Shown piece after piece: positions 28,965-39,992 of a stretch of 64,000 nucleotides of DNA (its first letter is position 1; each line of letters starts with the position of its first letter). The stretch is from Naumovozyma dairenensis CBS 421. Its lineage: Eukaryota > Ascomycota > Saccharomycetes > Saccharomycetales > Saccharomycetaceae. A program made the translations under genes and the position numbers. Where the stretch lies: the NCBI RefSeq assembly GCF_000227115.2, contig NC_016485.2:1464025-1528024 (forward strand), written 5' to 3'. The notes below the pieces were generated by a model, which worked only from the letters and a program-made list of their open reading frames with translations, was not told the DNA's origin and did no database searches.

Positions 28965-31279
28965 GTAGGTCACCTGTAGTATATATTAATAAATTACACG
29001 TTTTACCAGAAGGTGACCATTCTTCTCCTTCATCTATAGAAAACATTACACTCATTAATGAACTGCAAAATTCCATCATGTCCCATGAACATCAAGCACT
29101 CATCAACGAACTACCACACGTGACTACTAAACTCGCAAACAAATAGAAAATACAAGCCCTACTAGACACAGGTGCAAGCTCCAATATCATCGACCCTACA
29201 TGGGCAAACAGACTCAATCTAACTACTAGGAAACTTACAAAACCAATACATTGTAAAACTGGAGATGGCACTATGTCAGAAATTACCCATGCTTGCAAAG
29301 TTAAATTTATTATTGATGGTGAACCTTTCACCCTTTCGGCTCTTATCGCACCATTTACACTAACATCCGCTATTATTTTAGGAATGCCATTCATCAACAA
29401 CCACCGCAACATATTACGCTCAGCATTAAAGACAATGGTACAACCATCAAAATTAGTACCATGGAGAACTATTAGGAAGGATATAACAACTAGGAATAAT
29501 GAAGTGCATTTTTATGTTGAATATCCACCAGCGATTCAGGTACAGAACCACCATCAGAAATTACAGAAGAGTTCGGAGATATCTTAGTCGAAAAGATTCC
29601 AGCTCACGACGAACATACTAAAACCATTCATCATCAAATCACACTTAAAGAAGGCGCTACCCCAGTATTTCAAAGTGCATACAGGATGGGTGAAGAAGAA
29701 CGTAAAGGCTTAGAAGACGAATTAAAACGATTGATGAACGATAATAGGATTAGCCCCACGGACTCACCTTTTATGTGGCCTAGCATGTAAAAGGGCGGAG
29801 AAAATAGACCTTATGTCGATGGTAGGAGACTAAATGAAATTACTGTGAAAGCTAAGTATCCTATACCATTAATTGACGATTTGTTTGACCAACTTAGAGG
29901 TGCCACCATTTTCAGTAAATTAGATTTAGTTAGTGGTTACCATCAAGTACCCATTGCTGAAGAAGACCGTTACAAGACCGCTTTTATTACACAAAGAGGA
30001 CAATATCAATGGAACGTCATGCCCTTCAGTTTACCGAATGCCCCCGCTACATTCCAGAGATTAATGAATCATGTGCTAAGAGATCATATCGGAGAGTTCT
30101 GTATTGTATACCTAGATGACATCTTAATTTATTCAAAGACTAACGAAGAACACATTAAACATATTAGAAAAATCATCGAAGCTTCAAGAGCACATCACCA
30201 ATTCGCAAAAAATTCAAAATGTTCGTTTTTCTTATATCAAATTGGATTTTAAATCATGTTATCAATGCAACAGGTATTCATTCAAATCCAGAAAAGATAG
30301 AATGTATCAAAAATTGGGCAGCTCTAAAAAATAATAAAAGTTGTGAAAGATTCTTGATTTGATCGGATATTATTGGCGTTTCATTAAGGACTTTTCTACC
30401 AATGCTAAACCATTGAGAGAATAGGCAAACGAGAAACGCAAAAGTTAGGACCATTTTAGAGAAAAGTTGAGAATTCATATATCGACATCATACAATTGAG
30501 TATCCAGTGGTCAAACTGAACGAACAAACGACACCTTGGGAAAGGGCATATCATGGTATACAAAGCAACACGCCACTGATTCGACAATGTATTGTTTTGC
30601 CTACTTTTGCTTGCAACAGTACCTACGAGAGTAGGAATAAAGCTGCTACATTTTTCGCTACTTACGGTTTCCACCCGAGGTTGCCTGGTCTTACCAACCC
30701 CTTAATCGATCATTCGCAGAACAATGAGGAACAACAAACTCCTGGTACTTTACAATCTAACTTAGACTATCATCTCCGAGCGGTATAAAATATTATGGTA
30801 TCGATACAAGTAACATTGTTGATGCTCAAGATCGTCAATCTATCCACTTTAATAAACGTCATCGTGTTACTAACCCCGAGGTTGGCCACTCAGTACTGGT
30901 TCATAAGGTCGCTTACAACAATAAACCTTTTACCAAACTCAATCATTTGTGGTATGGTCCCTTTAAAATTATAGAAAAGATGGGTGACCAAACCTACAGA
31001 CTCAATTCCCAACTTGGTAATCGTCGTACAAACACTTTTCATGTTCGAAGACTCAAGTTATATCACCAACGCCAGCACAATTCCAATAATGTCCCACCTA
31101 CTGAGTATAAAAACAAGTTACACCTAATTGAGCGTGTTGTTCGTACATTCCGCAATAGTACGTGTGAAGTCCAATGGTCAAATGCCGAAACATGGGATAC
31201 TAGCATCCTTCCACTCCACATCATTTTCAACTCTGAATACCGTCATCTACTCGATCCATATTATGATCCATCCACGTAA
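28965..31279 (+). pseudogene. Ty3/gypsy Pol remnants (protease, RT, partial integrase)
   Basis: The protease motif ALLDTGASSNIID is encoded near 29158-29196, just after an in-frame TAG. RT starts near 29577, carries a TAA at 29788-29790, then continues open with FSKLDLVSGYHQVPI and the catalytic YLDD (about 30109-30120) to 30252. The connection domain persists in broken frames to about 30425. Integrase resumes at about 30487 with a SGQTERTN-type segment, then a WYGPFKIIEKMG-type C-terminal domain ends at 31279. At least four frame breaks and one large deletion are visible. Confidence 0.88.
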
Positions 31280-31335
31280 GAAATTACCGTCACATCAGCT
31301 TAAGTAGGGACAGGCTCTGATAAAACGGCGGAGAG

Positions 31336-31650
31336 TGTAAGATATCCGATTCATATCAATGATTAACGAAGCACCACAACTCTACACTTTTGACGTGTAG
31401 GATCTTCATAAACGCTCACGAGGAGCCTTAAACAAAAGCGTAGTCTTATTAGTATTATAATGTAATAACGATTCGTCTTCTTTAAGTATGGTGAATGGTG
31501 GTTACATAAATACCATAAAGGGGTATAACTCATATGTCTTCTCCTTTCTTTAATGAAAACGTTTTCATTTGTGAATATTATACTTTAAATATATCCCTTC
31601 GTACGGTCAATCGCGTCGCACGAGATAAAGGGTGATAACTATAAAATGAA
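31336..31650 (+). repeat. Probable 3' LTR of the Ty3/gypsy relic (right end unclear)
   Basis: TGTAAGATATCC starts directly after the purine tract CGGCGGAGAG, as expected for plus-strand priming. A TATA-like and T-rich tail lies near 31570-31600. The right boundary is a guess because no second copy was found in the window. Confidence 0.45.
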
Positions 31651-33029
31651 GTTTCGTATTGGTGTTTTAAGCATATTGTATGGCAACCGACAGTATTTCT
31701 GGTCTAAAATGAGTATAACAAACGGTCCAAGACATTACAGTTCACGGCCAATTCGATAAATCTTTAATGCTTAATTATATTCAATACAGGATATATAGCC
31801 CAAACGCCTTCTCAAATAAAAGTATACTTAAATGTACCTAAATGTAATCACAAGCTGTTTCATAGTTAATGTTTATTATACAGTAATATGTAAAATATGC
31901 GTTGCATAATAGATCAATTAAAAACTTCTTAAAGGAAGAGGCTAGAATATTGAATTCATGCAACTGTAGGATTCGGTTGTCTGTTTCATATAGTAATAAG
32001 ATAAACAACTAATATATTCTAACAAAAAAAAAAAAATTACTACATTTTCCTTATAGGGCCATATTTAGTCGGTATCGTGATTATTGCGAAGGATAATGTT
32101 AATAAAGTAATAACTTATAACTCAATAAATTCTTGAGTTTCACTTAAGTTCCTGTCGAAACCATACAAGCATAAACCATAAAACCCATAAATACTGACAC
32201 CGTTGCCGTTGTGCTTCTGATTAGGTGTCTACAGGACACTCTAAATACTTGACTATCATTACGAATCATACAAAATATAATAACAAAGATAATAAGGAAT
32301 CTGATGATCATGAATTTCAATGTATTTCATTCTTCATTAATCATTACGTTAAAAATCCAGATAAAAGAATTAAGTAGGGGGGAGGGGGGGGGGGGTAAAA
32401 GAACCGAAACCACCCGAGAACTAAATATAACTTAACCGATCACTACATAACTCTTGTACGCATGGCTGACAGAACCTGCAGGTGTGTCCAAATTCAAAGC
32501 AAGCTTAATAATAAGATAATATTTGTATGACATTCAACTTAATTCAACGACATCTATTGAATTATATTCACAAACGTTGCAGGTACAACACATGTAGGGT
32601 AAATAACGCAGTTAGAAACATTGGTTTCGAAGCTAACAACAACATATAATCATTAACCCACTTTACTGATTGCAACTCATCAGTTCGTGACAACCACTAC
32701 TCAAATATTAATAAAGTAAAACACAGGTATTGATGACAACTAGACGTTGTATTGTTTCACCCTTAAGTTACCGACACCGTAACCCCTACAAAGGGATCTT
32801 GTTGCACGTCAAATATCATTATATGAAAATAACGCGTTATATAATTCACGTACTTAACATAACACTTTCTGTAACTTCTATGTAAAGAAACCAAGGATCT
32901 TTTACATATATTTTGTATTATTAAGCTACAACTACTTACTATTGACACATTGTGAATTGTAGTATCCACTCAAAACAATACATTGTGACGTCAACATTTG
33001 GCTGTATATAACAACCTCGAATACAAAAC
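31651..33029. other. Gene-free region with a long G tract
   Basis: About 1.4 kb of AT-rich sequence with no convincing gene. It includes a G6-A-G12 tract at 32377-32395 preceded by TTAAGTA, the same short string that precedes the purine tract of the Ty3-like relic (TTAAGTAGGG near 31301). It is probably decayed mobile DNA. Confidence 0.45.
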
Positions 33030-33557
33030 TGTTGTATTGAGGGCTCGGATCAGTGCGGTTTCAGTGGCGAGATACTAAAGTTAAATACTTAATATAAAGA
33101 CTTGCAGTGGAAGCGACTTCTTAAGTATGCGAGTATCTGATTAATTCAATTAGCGTTATTCTTCTTGTCCTATTTAGTATATAATTATAAACATATATAA
33201 TTATTAAGGACATAGTATTGGGATCTTATTAAGATCATCTTACTCGATATTTATACGTTTCTAAAACGTGTTTATTATCGAGGATTCTAGTATACAATTC
33301 TGTCGATCAGTTTGGCTTATTCAACTTCATTAGTTATTTCCTCAATGGGTAATTTCATGTATTGTGATTGGGTGTGCATCATGTTTCAAGTTAGTTCATG
33401 TTTCAAGTTAGTTCAAGTTAGTTCATGTTTCAAGTTAGTTATTCTATATCGGATGCGGCACTCGTATACCGAGATGCAATGGTAGGGGAAATCCGGTTAT
33501 TGATATCGGATAGCGGGTTAATCGAGTTTGACCTAAAGTAGTGATTTCACAATACCA
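33030..33557 (+). mobile_element. Candidate sigma-like solo LTR upstream of tRNA-Ala
   Basis: Begins TGTTGTATTGAGGG and ends CACAATACCA, an imperfect inverted end pair like that of Ty3 sigma elements (TGTTGTAT...ATACAACA). Its right edge is 17 bp before the first base of the tRNA-Ala gene, the distance expected for Ty3-type insertion at the Pol III start site. No second copy in the window confirms the boundaries and no perfect target duplication is visible, so this is tentative. It is longer (528 bp) than sigma (about 340). Confidence 0.4.
33381..33440 (+). repeat. Short tandem repeat, 17-bp unit
   Basis: Two adjacent copies of ATGTTTCAAGTTAGTTC (33381, 33398), a partial AAGTTAGTTC copy, then a third full copy at about 33425. 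It lies inside the candidate LTR upstream of tRNA-Ala. Confidence 0.85.
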
Positions 33558-33574
33558 AAAAAACACAAATTATT

Positions 33575-33647
33575 GGGCGTGTGGCGTAGTTGGTAGCGCG
33601 CTCCCTTAGCATGGGAGAGGTCTTGGGTTCGATTCCCAACTCGTCCA
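33575..33647 (+). tRNA. tRNA-Ala(AGC)
   Basis: A 73-nt intronless tRNA starting GGGCGTGTGGCGTAGTTGGTAG, anticodon AGC at 33608-33610 in CTCCCTTAGCATGGGAG, T arm TTGGGTTCGATTCCCAA, end CTCGTCCA. It matches yeast tRNA-Ala(AGC). The T run at 33652-33660 is the terminator. Confidence 0.97.
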
Positions 33648-33775
33648 TTCTTTTTTTTTTGTTTTGCCAAAAGTAGTCATATTATAGACTTAATATTTTC
33701 CTTCTCAAACAACCCCGAACTTATCCTGTGATATATTTTTATGACCGATTATAAGAAACGACACATAAGAGAAGA

Positions 33776-34125
33776 TGCTTGGGTTGTGGGCTGAATAGAC
33801 GACAGAGGCGTTGCTTTACACAAGTGGATAAAGCATGAGAGACAGAATAAAACATTATGCATGGAGAAACATTAGAAGAATGAGAAGAAAAGAAAAGAGA
33901 TGAAAAGTTTTTCTACGGGTTATTAATGTTCGTGACGTGGCGGCAGAGCAGGTCGAGAGCAACGGAAATGAATAATTCATGGATATATAACAAGACGAAC
34001 TTTTAGAAGATATATCTAAAAGTCCGTCTTCTTTGAAATATGTTTAAATAAGAAAATAATCAAGTAATAAACAGACTATCAGATTAGAACACCTTGTGTC
34101 ACGGTATAATTCCTATTATATTACA
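33776..34125 (+). mobile_element. Solo LTR (copy B), TG...CA, plus orientation
   Basis: A 350-bp segment starting TGCTTGGGTTGTGGG and ending CTATTATATTACA. It is homologous over its whole length to 24859-25175 in inverted orientation. It has the same internal palindrome (ACTTTTAGAAG-ATATATC-TAAAAGT, about 33996-34021) and the same ACACAA/GTGTCA tail region. It is 128 bp after tRNA-Ala. No matching target duplication was found (GAAGA before, CATCC after). Together with copy A it forms a 9-kb-spaced inverted repeat. Confidence 0.8.
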
Positions 34126-34276
34126 CATCCAAGATTCTATTTTTCACCTTGATCTTCTTCATAATTGATACTTTTTATTTTGAATTTCGTTCTTTTGTCT
34201 TTGGACTGCAAACGTCTTGACTATCTATCAAAAAAAAGAATAAAAAAATAATGTTCTTACATATTTTAAGTTCTTA

Positions 34277-35104
34277 TTAGTCACGTGGAGTAGATACAAT
34301 TGCTTCTTTATCCTCATCCTTTTCGGACTTTTCTATTTTCCTTCTCTTAATGTTTGTACTGTCGCCATCTTCTTTATCACTGATTTCTTCCTCGACAAGT
34401 TTGTCTGCTCCTTCATTTTCACTTTCACCAAGGTCTTCTTCAGCTTCCTCATCTTCTTCTGCTTCTTCATCTTCCTCGGCCTCTTCTTCTTCTCCTTCAG
34501 CATCGTCATCTTGTCCTTCTCCATCCTCTTCTTCCTCTTCTTCTTCTTCACCTTCTTCTTCTTCATCCTCATCCTCCTCCTCATCTTCTTCTTCATCTAC
34601 ATTCGGTTGTTCGGGTGGGTAGATATCACTTTCCTTTTCATTATCCCATACAATATTAAATCTTGTCACTCTTGGCTTTTCTGCCAATATATTTCTTACT
34701 ATATGATCTACTTGTACTTTAGCAGGTGGATTTTCTCTCAATTCTTCACTATCATATTCATTATTAACATAATATCCTACTCTAACGAATTCTCTACCAT
34801 CATAGGAGCAACTCAACAATATCACAGTGACGCTAACCAATTCACTTGCAGGGATCAATTCAGCAGATGGAGGATCAGCTGAAAAGACGAATTTGTTCAC
34901 ACCAACTGGAACTGGTCCCACTAAGATGGAATCTAATTCTTGATCATGTTCTAATGAACGAGATGACCCCACGTAAGTTAGTTTCCATTCTAAATCATTT
35001 TTCAATGGTTCTAAACATTCGAACGTTATTTGGAATTCATATGGGTCTGTAAATTTGGCTGGATTGTTTAAAATTTCAATGTCTAATAAGGAAACGATTG
35101 ACAT
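34277..35104 (-). CDS. ASF1: Asf1 histone H3-H4 chaperone
   Basis: Carries H3-H4 dimers for nucleosome assembly and for H3K56 acetylation by Rtt109. Residues 1-155 form the conserved Ig-like core ([68 protein letters not shown]). A very acidic Glu/Asp tail of about 90 residues follows, typical of fungal Asf1. It ends in a short Lys-rich stretch ([15 protein letters not shown]). Length 275 against 279 in S. cerevisiae. First gene of the YJL115-YJL130 block. Confidence 0.97.
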   Translation of the reverse strand: MSIVSLLDIEILNNPAKFTDPYEFQITFECLEPLKNDLEWKLTYVGSSRSLEHDQELDSILVGPVPVGVNKFVFSADPPSAELIPASELVSVTVILLSCSYDGREFVRVGYYVNNEYDSEELRENPPAKVQVDHIVRNILAEKPRVTRFNIVWDNEKESDIYPPEQPNVDEEEDEEEDEDEEEEGEEEEEEEEDGEGQDDDAEGEEEEAEEDEEAEEDEEAEEDLGESENEGADKLVEEEISDKEDGDSTNIKRRKIEKSEKDEDKEAIVSTPRD

Positions 35105-37318
35105 ATTTGACGCCTATGAATGAGTAGTGGTTAAAGGGATAGGGATTAAAATCGTTGAATAGTTAGAGGTTGAACCCTACAGTTCGAAGAGTCTGATACT
35201 TTACATAGGAGACTTCACACTTCTATATAATGCTGGTCTAATTATTCCATCTTGAGAACATCTACTATCTATTATAAATATTAGACATGTGTTACCCGGT
35301 GTACCCGTCACATATATTACGGGTCTTGAGCTTGCTTTAGGGTGGGCTAGGGTAAAGAATTTCCGAAAGTTCAATGTTGGTTCGAAGGAGGAAAGATAGA
35401 CACTGAAGTAACCTGAGTGGATCTTTATATTACTCTACTGGTCACCGGCCTCAATATAGATACCTCTCCCCGGTGGAAGCGCTCAGCAAACTCACCGTTC
35501 GAAAATGGTCAAAAATTATAACCCTTACTGGACGACGAGAGATTTTTTCTACATTTAGTGTTTAATTTAATGTAAGACCTTTAGACAAGATTATATCATC
35601 TAGATTTGGCCAGATACGATAGGGCAACCTTCAAAAATGAATATATAAAGTGGAGAAATTTGAATAAACATACCAGTTTCTTTAAGAAATCTGTAACAAT
35701 TTCATCTTTTTTTTAAATTAATATCCGAAAAGAGGCGTAAGAAACAAGAAGCTATGTTTATTTCCAATGTATAATAACATCAGTAGGTTCTCTCCTCTAA
35801 ATATATTATACAATTGTGTAAAGAAAGGTAAAATCCCCCCGCTCTGTGTGGTGGTAATATTTTTCAACAAGCAGAAGTGTTGTTCAGCCAGTTGGTACTA
35901 CTCCTCCCACAGAAAACGCTATTATTTTTAACTTCATCTTACCTCACCGTTGTCTTCAGGCCTGGAGGATAGGATTTTTGGTCTATCCTAAGGGATTTCG
36001 GGCCTACCCCGCCTTTTTTTAATCCCCAGTGAAAATCTTCAATCCAGTCCTAATCCTATCCTAACCCAAAGTCTATCCTAATCCAATCCATTTTTTTAGT
36101 ATGTATTTATAAGAAAATACTATAAAAATCATATTATACGACTACTATTTTCCAATTTTTTTTTCAATCCATGGCCAGAGTAGACCAACCCTGTTCTCAA
36201 TCCATAAAATTTGATTTCTACCCTACCTTTTTTTCAACATGCACGGTTTCACGCCCAATCCTTGCTTTTTCAATCCATTAATCCTAATCCGTCCCAGGCC
36301 TGGGTTGTCTTGTGTTTAAGCTACAAAACTAACGCGTCACTAGGACACTACGCGTGAAGAAAATAAACTCTAACGTTTTCCGGCTCCGTATCGTACCGCT
36401 TTCCAATTACTTTCCCCTTTTAAGACAATTATTGTCTAATTTCAACAATTTAAGGGAAAAAAGGATCTCTATACGGTAATTTCCAATTGAGATAAACTAC
36501 TCCATGCGAGATCCCTTACGTGATTCAATAATTTTATATTTTCCCTAATATGGGAATTTCCCAGTTCGAATAAAAGATCTGGCCATAATCCAAGACGTTC
36601 TATAAATGGATAGTGGTCGGTTAAGCTGCTTGAATTGAGCTATTTGTATGAGTCTGGAACAATTTTTCAACTAATTGCTACGAAGGTATTTTGGTGTGTC
36701 CATAGAAACTTTAAATGTAAAAAACTTTTCATCCCACCCCCGGAGAAACTTCTCCAATGAATATATGACACGTTTGTAACTTGTAGTATATTCGATTACG
36801 TCGAGGAAAATGGTGGTAACATTTCCGAAGTACCGACCTTGGAAAAAAAATCGGTTCGTTGTGTTCCCTTCTTCTACAAGGATCCTCCACGTCATGACCT
36901 TCTAAGATTGAGGTAATGAAGAGTCCAGAACTTGAGGGAAAGAAGAAAAGAAAAAACTAACGTTAACTATTATAGTAAAATAAGATTGTACAGAATGTGA
37001 TAAAAAAAATGTTTATTAAAACCGGGAAGCTAGAGAGGGAAAAATTCCTAATGTGAGCTTTCAATAGTATATAAGAGACCACTGATTTGACACCGTTTTG
37101 GAGCAGTTTATAACCTTTTTTCCCTTTTGGAGAAACTTTTTCTAGGACTTAAATCAAAGCAACAATCGGTTCATTCACTCATTTTAGTTTATTATATTAA
37201 ACCATTCCTTTTCTATTCTTTAACGAATACCTCAATTGATTAATTTAAATTATTCCAACTATCTAGTCTCTCTCTTTTAACTAAAAAAATAATTTAAATT
37301 ACTATTATTACTAAAACA
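35105..37318. promoter_or_regulatory. Long divergent intergenic region ASF1 / NCA3
   Basis: About 2.2 kb between divergent genes. It holds the two promoters plus a candidate MITE (35957-36303, listed separately). Just upstream of NCA3, TATA-like and CT-rich stretches occur at 37065-37300. The minus-strand open frame at 36671-36895 resembles nothing I know and is not called. Confidence 0.45.
35957..36303. mobile_element. Candidate hAT-type MITE with terminal CAGGCCTG repeats and 8-bp direct repeat
   Basis: The ends are CAGGCCTGG (35957-35965) and, on the opposite strand, CAGGCCTGGG (from 36302). Similarity continues inward as GGAT/AGGATT on both ends. Outside, the 8-mer GTTGTCTT occurs immediately left (35949-35956) and right (36304-36311), which looks like the 8-bp target duplication of hAT transposons; the register is off by one G on the right. 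The interior has no coding capacity and at least eleven AATCC motifs arranged near both ends, like subterminal transposase-binding repeats. Related hAT elements have been described in Saccharomycetaceae. No transposase is present in the window. Confidence 0.6.
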
Positions 37319-38383
37319 ATGAAATTCTCTACTTTATTAACTTCTTCGTCAGTTCTTTTGACTCTGGTCTCTGCTGCTCCAGCTCCAGCTCCTGCTCCTG
37401 CTGAAAATTCTCACCGTAGGGATTATCATCATGAAGATCGTCATAATGACAAACGTGCCATTCAATATGTCACAGTCACTGAAAAAGCTGGTTCTGCTAA
37501 GAAAACAACTCTAATATCTCCTTCAAAATCCACTTCTGTTTCCACTGAAAAAAGTACCGAATCATCCTCTATCGTTGGTGATTTGGAATCTTTCGTTGCA
37601 CCAAGTAAGAAATTCAAAGATGGTGAAATCAAATGTTCCTCCTTCCCATCAGGTCAAGGTGTCATCTCTGTACCATGGTTAAACCTTAACGGTTGGGCAT
37701 CCATTATGAACATGGATGCTGACATCTCTACAGAATGTAAAGATGGGTACTATTGTTCTTATGCTTGTCAAGCTGGTATGTCTAAAACACAATGGCCATC
37801 TGAACAACCAAATGATGGTAAAGCCGTTGGTGGGTTGATTTGTAAAGACGGTTATCTGTATAGAACTAATACTGATTCTGATTATTTATGTCAATGGGAT
37901 GTTGATTCTGCTCAAGCTGTGAATAAATTGGATAAAGATATTGCTCTATGTAGAACAGATTATCCTGGTTCTGAAAATATGGTTATTCCAACTTTAGTGG
38001 AATCTAATGGTGGTAAGAGTCCAGTTTCAGTGGTTGATGAAGATAGTTTCTTCAAATGGTCTGGTAAAAAGACTTCCAGTCAATATTATGTCAATAACGC
38101 AGGCGTTAGTGTCGAAGATGGTTGTGTTTGGGGTGATGAAGATTCTCAAGTTGGTAATTGGGCACCAATTATCTTTGGGGCTGGTTACACTAATGATCAA
38201 ACTTATTTATCTTTGCTACCAAATCCAAATACTAACCAAAAGGCTAATTTTAATGTCAAGATTGTTGGTACCGATGGATCAGACGTTCAAGGTGAATGTA
38301 TCTATGAAAATGGTTCATTCTCTAGTTCTGATGGTTGTACAGTTTCTGTTCTTTCAGGATCAGCTCAATTCATTTTCTATTAG
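37319..38383 (+). CDS. NCA3: SUN-family cell-wall protein (Nca3/Uth1/Sun4 type)
   Basis: Secreted beta-glucosidase-like wall protein of the SUN family. A signal peptide (about residues 1-19, [19 protein letters not shown]) is followed by Ala-Pro repeats and a His/Asp-rich propeptide. The dibasic Kex2 site DKR precedes [12 protein letters not shown] (about 45-50). The SUN domain covers about 100-354 ([51 protein letters not shown]). Length 354. Position between ASF1 and PHO86 makes it the NCA3 (YJL116C) counterpart; UTH1 is the ohnologue and cannot be excluded by sequence alone. Confidence 0.9.
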   Translation: MKFSTLLTSSSVLLTLVSAAPAPAPAPAENSHRRDYHHEDRHNDKRAIQYVTVTEKAGSAKKTTLISPSKSTSVSTEKSTESSSIVGDLESFVAPSKKFKDGEIKCSSFPSGQGVISVPWLNLNGWASIMNMDADISTECKDGYYCSYACQAGMSKTQWPSEQPNDGKAVGGLICKDGYLYRTNTDSDYLCQWDVDSAQAVNKLDKDIALCRTDYPGSENMVIPTLVESNGGKSPVSVVDEDSFFKWSGKKTSSQYYVNNAGVSVEDGCVWGDEDSQVGNWAPIIFGAGYTNDQTYLSLLPNPNTNQKANFNVKIVGTDGSDVQGECIYENGSFSSSDGCTVSVLSGSAQFIFY

Positions 38384-38704
38384 ACTGGTGTTTTATTATT
38401 AAGACATGCCTTATTTCAAAAAAATCTACTCAGCACGTTAATTGTTATCCAATATATATTTCAGTTCTTCAATTGCATTTTACTTTAAAATTACATTACA
38501 TACCCCTTTAACACATTTATTCTTTCTTTAGATATTTTCGTTTGATATACATGATATATACTTCAAAGTTATAAAAAAGAATGAGTCGCCATTTGTTTTC
38601 TTTCGCATTATCTGCATGTTAGATTATTCATTGTATATAAATATATATCTAAACAGCATACATAACGTTACATCTGTAGTGAGACATTCTTGATCTACCA
38701 CAAA
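38384..38704. other. Convergent 3' spacer NCA3 / PHO86
   Basis: A 321-bp AT-rich spacer between the ends of two convergent genes. Nothing recognised. Confidence 0.5.
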
Positions 38705-39628
38705 TCAGTTCTTGTCTTTTGAAGCGAAATGGAATTGAACACCCCATAATTCCTTCTTAACACCGAACAACCCACCTAACAATCTATTCTCAACAATCTT
38801 CGTAGAAGAAATAAAAGAGAACCCTCTTTTCTTCAGAGTTTTCTTTAATTTATCATCAAATGAATAAACTTCTACAATAACTTTTAAAGGAGTATCAGAT
38901 TTCTTCTTAGATGCGGAGCATAAAGTTCTTGATCTGATCATTGACCAATCTAATAAATCTTCTAAAATCCCACTTTTCAAATAGACTTTCCTTGCACCAA
39001 TAGAATTTATATTGATGACGTTGTCCAAAGAAAGATTTTTAGAGATGGAAATTAATGAAATTGGCGTGTTTCTATACACGACGATGTGTGTATTTTCCAA
39101 AGTATCCTTTTCAGATGTGTTCTTCTTCTTCCTGTTCTTCTCTTGAGTATCACTTTGTAATGCTTTTAAATCAGTGTTGAAGACTAGCTCACCGTTGGAC
39201 TGTAAGATACGATCTATTTTAGACTTGAAGAATGAGTCTGAGATTCTTGAAAGCCCAGTAAATAAAAATGAGGTACAAATCAATGTAATTATCAATGCAG
39301 AGAAGACATTCCTTTTGTTCAATAAGAATAAATGGTATAAGAAACTTGAGACTGAGGATATGTCTTCGTTTGATGGGTACGTGAATTTAGGAGTCATATA
39401 AATGGTCAAAATTAAGACGATGGAAGATAATACAACCGGATGGCTAATTAAATATTTGTTACATTCACCTTGTTGTTGCTTTAAGAAGTCGACAGATAAA
39501 TTTAATGCAGCAGTAGCATATTCTGGTGTCAATGCTGTAGTGAAGATGGTAGGCGGTGCATCTTTATCAATTGGTTTATCTAATGAAGCATCCACCTGGA
39601 CATTTTTCTTTATTTTAGGGCCTCCCAT
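38705..39628 (-). CDS. PHO86: Pho86, ER exit factor for the Pho84 phosphate transporter
   Basis: An ER membrane protein needed to package Pho84 into COPII vesicles. The 307 residues are near the S. cerevisiae length (311). Two membrane segments are visible at about residues 64-80 (PVVLSSIVLILTIYMTP) and 107-127 (NVFSALIITLICTSFLFTG). A soluble, basic C-terminal half ends LFGVKKELWGVQFHFASKDKN. Assignment depends on topology and on position between NCA3 and RPE1 (YJL117W). Confidence 0.88.
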   Translation of the reverse strand: MGGPKIKKNVQVDASLDKPIDKDAPPTIFTTALTPEYATAALNLSVDFLKQQQGECNKYLISHPVVLSSIVLILTIYMTPKFTYPSNEDISSVSSFLYHLFLLNKRNVFSALIITLICTSFLFTGLSRISDSFFKSKIDRILQSNGELVFNTDLKALQSDTQEKNRKKKNTSEKDTLENTHIVVYRNTPISLISISKNLSLDNVININSIGARKVYLKSGILEDLLDWSMIRSRTLCSASKKKSDTPLKVIVEVYSFDDKLKKTLKKRGFSFISSTKIVENRLLGGLFGVKKELWGVQFHFASKDKN

Positions 39629-39992
39629 CTCGTGAGTTTCAATGTAGATTTAAGTATCTTATTTAATCAATGAAAAGAGCTTTTCTAGAATCTGTCAACT
39701 ATCATTGAGCGAGAAGTTTATAACCTTCTCCCTGTGTCTTTTACGAGTACTTTCGGTTTATAGCGGAACTATTTTATATATTTCGAAGAGTAATTCCGGT
39801 AGGTAAATATCTAAAATTTTCGAAGCGTGGATATTATTATGTAATTTTATTGAAGCTTTAGATAAAACGTGGGATGGTCAACAAGTTTCTGGATAAATAA
39901 TATAATCTTGATATTAGTACTCGAGATTAGTTTATTCAAAGATACCCGAAAACACAATTAACAATACAGCAAGTAAATATACCCAAAAAAAA
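39629..39992. promoter_or_regulatory. Divergent promoter region PHO86 / RPE1
   Basis: The 364 bp between divergent genes. No Pho4 core (CACGTG) was found. Nothing further called. Confidence 0.4.

Larger units (their letters stand above)
28182..31650 (+). mobile_element. Decayed, internally deleted Ty3/gypsy retrotransposon
   Basis: Gag (CCHC knuckle), protease, reverse transcriptase, RT connection domain, part of the integrase core and the integrase C-terminal domain appear in this order, the order of Ty3/gypsy elements. It is broken by several stops and frameshifts. RNase H, the zinc-binding part and most of the catalytic core of integrase are missing between about 30430 and 30485. A polypurine tract (GGCGGAGAG) precedes a likely 3' LTR start at 31336. 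The left boundary is uncertain. The element cannot be autonomous. It sits at the joint of the YOL and YJL synteny blocks. Confidence 0.9.

Noticed and set aside
32000..34000. Possible point centromere at the mobile-element-rich joint
   Set aside because: No CDEI-CDEII-CDEIII arrangement was found by eye, and neither neighbouring gene is next to a centromere in S. cerevisiae.
34350..34622. Ser-rich plus-strand frame inside ASF1
   Set aside because: Antisense of the Glu/Asp tail of Asf1 (TCT/TCC codons opposite GAA/GAT).
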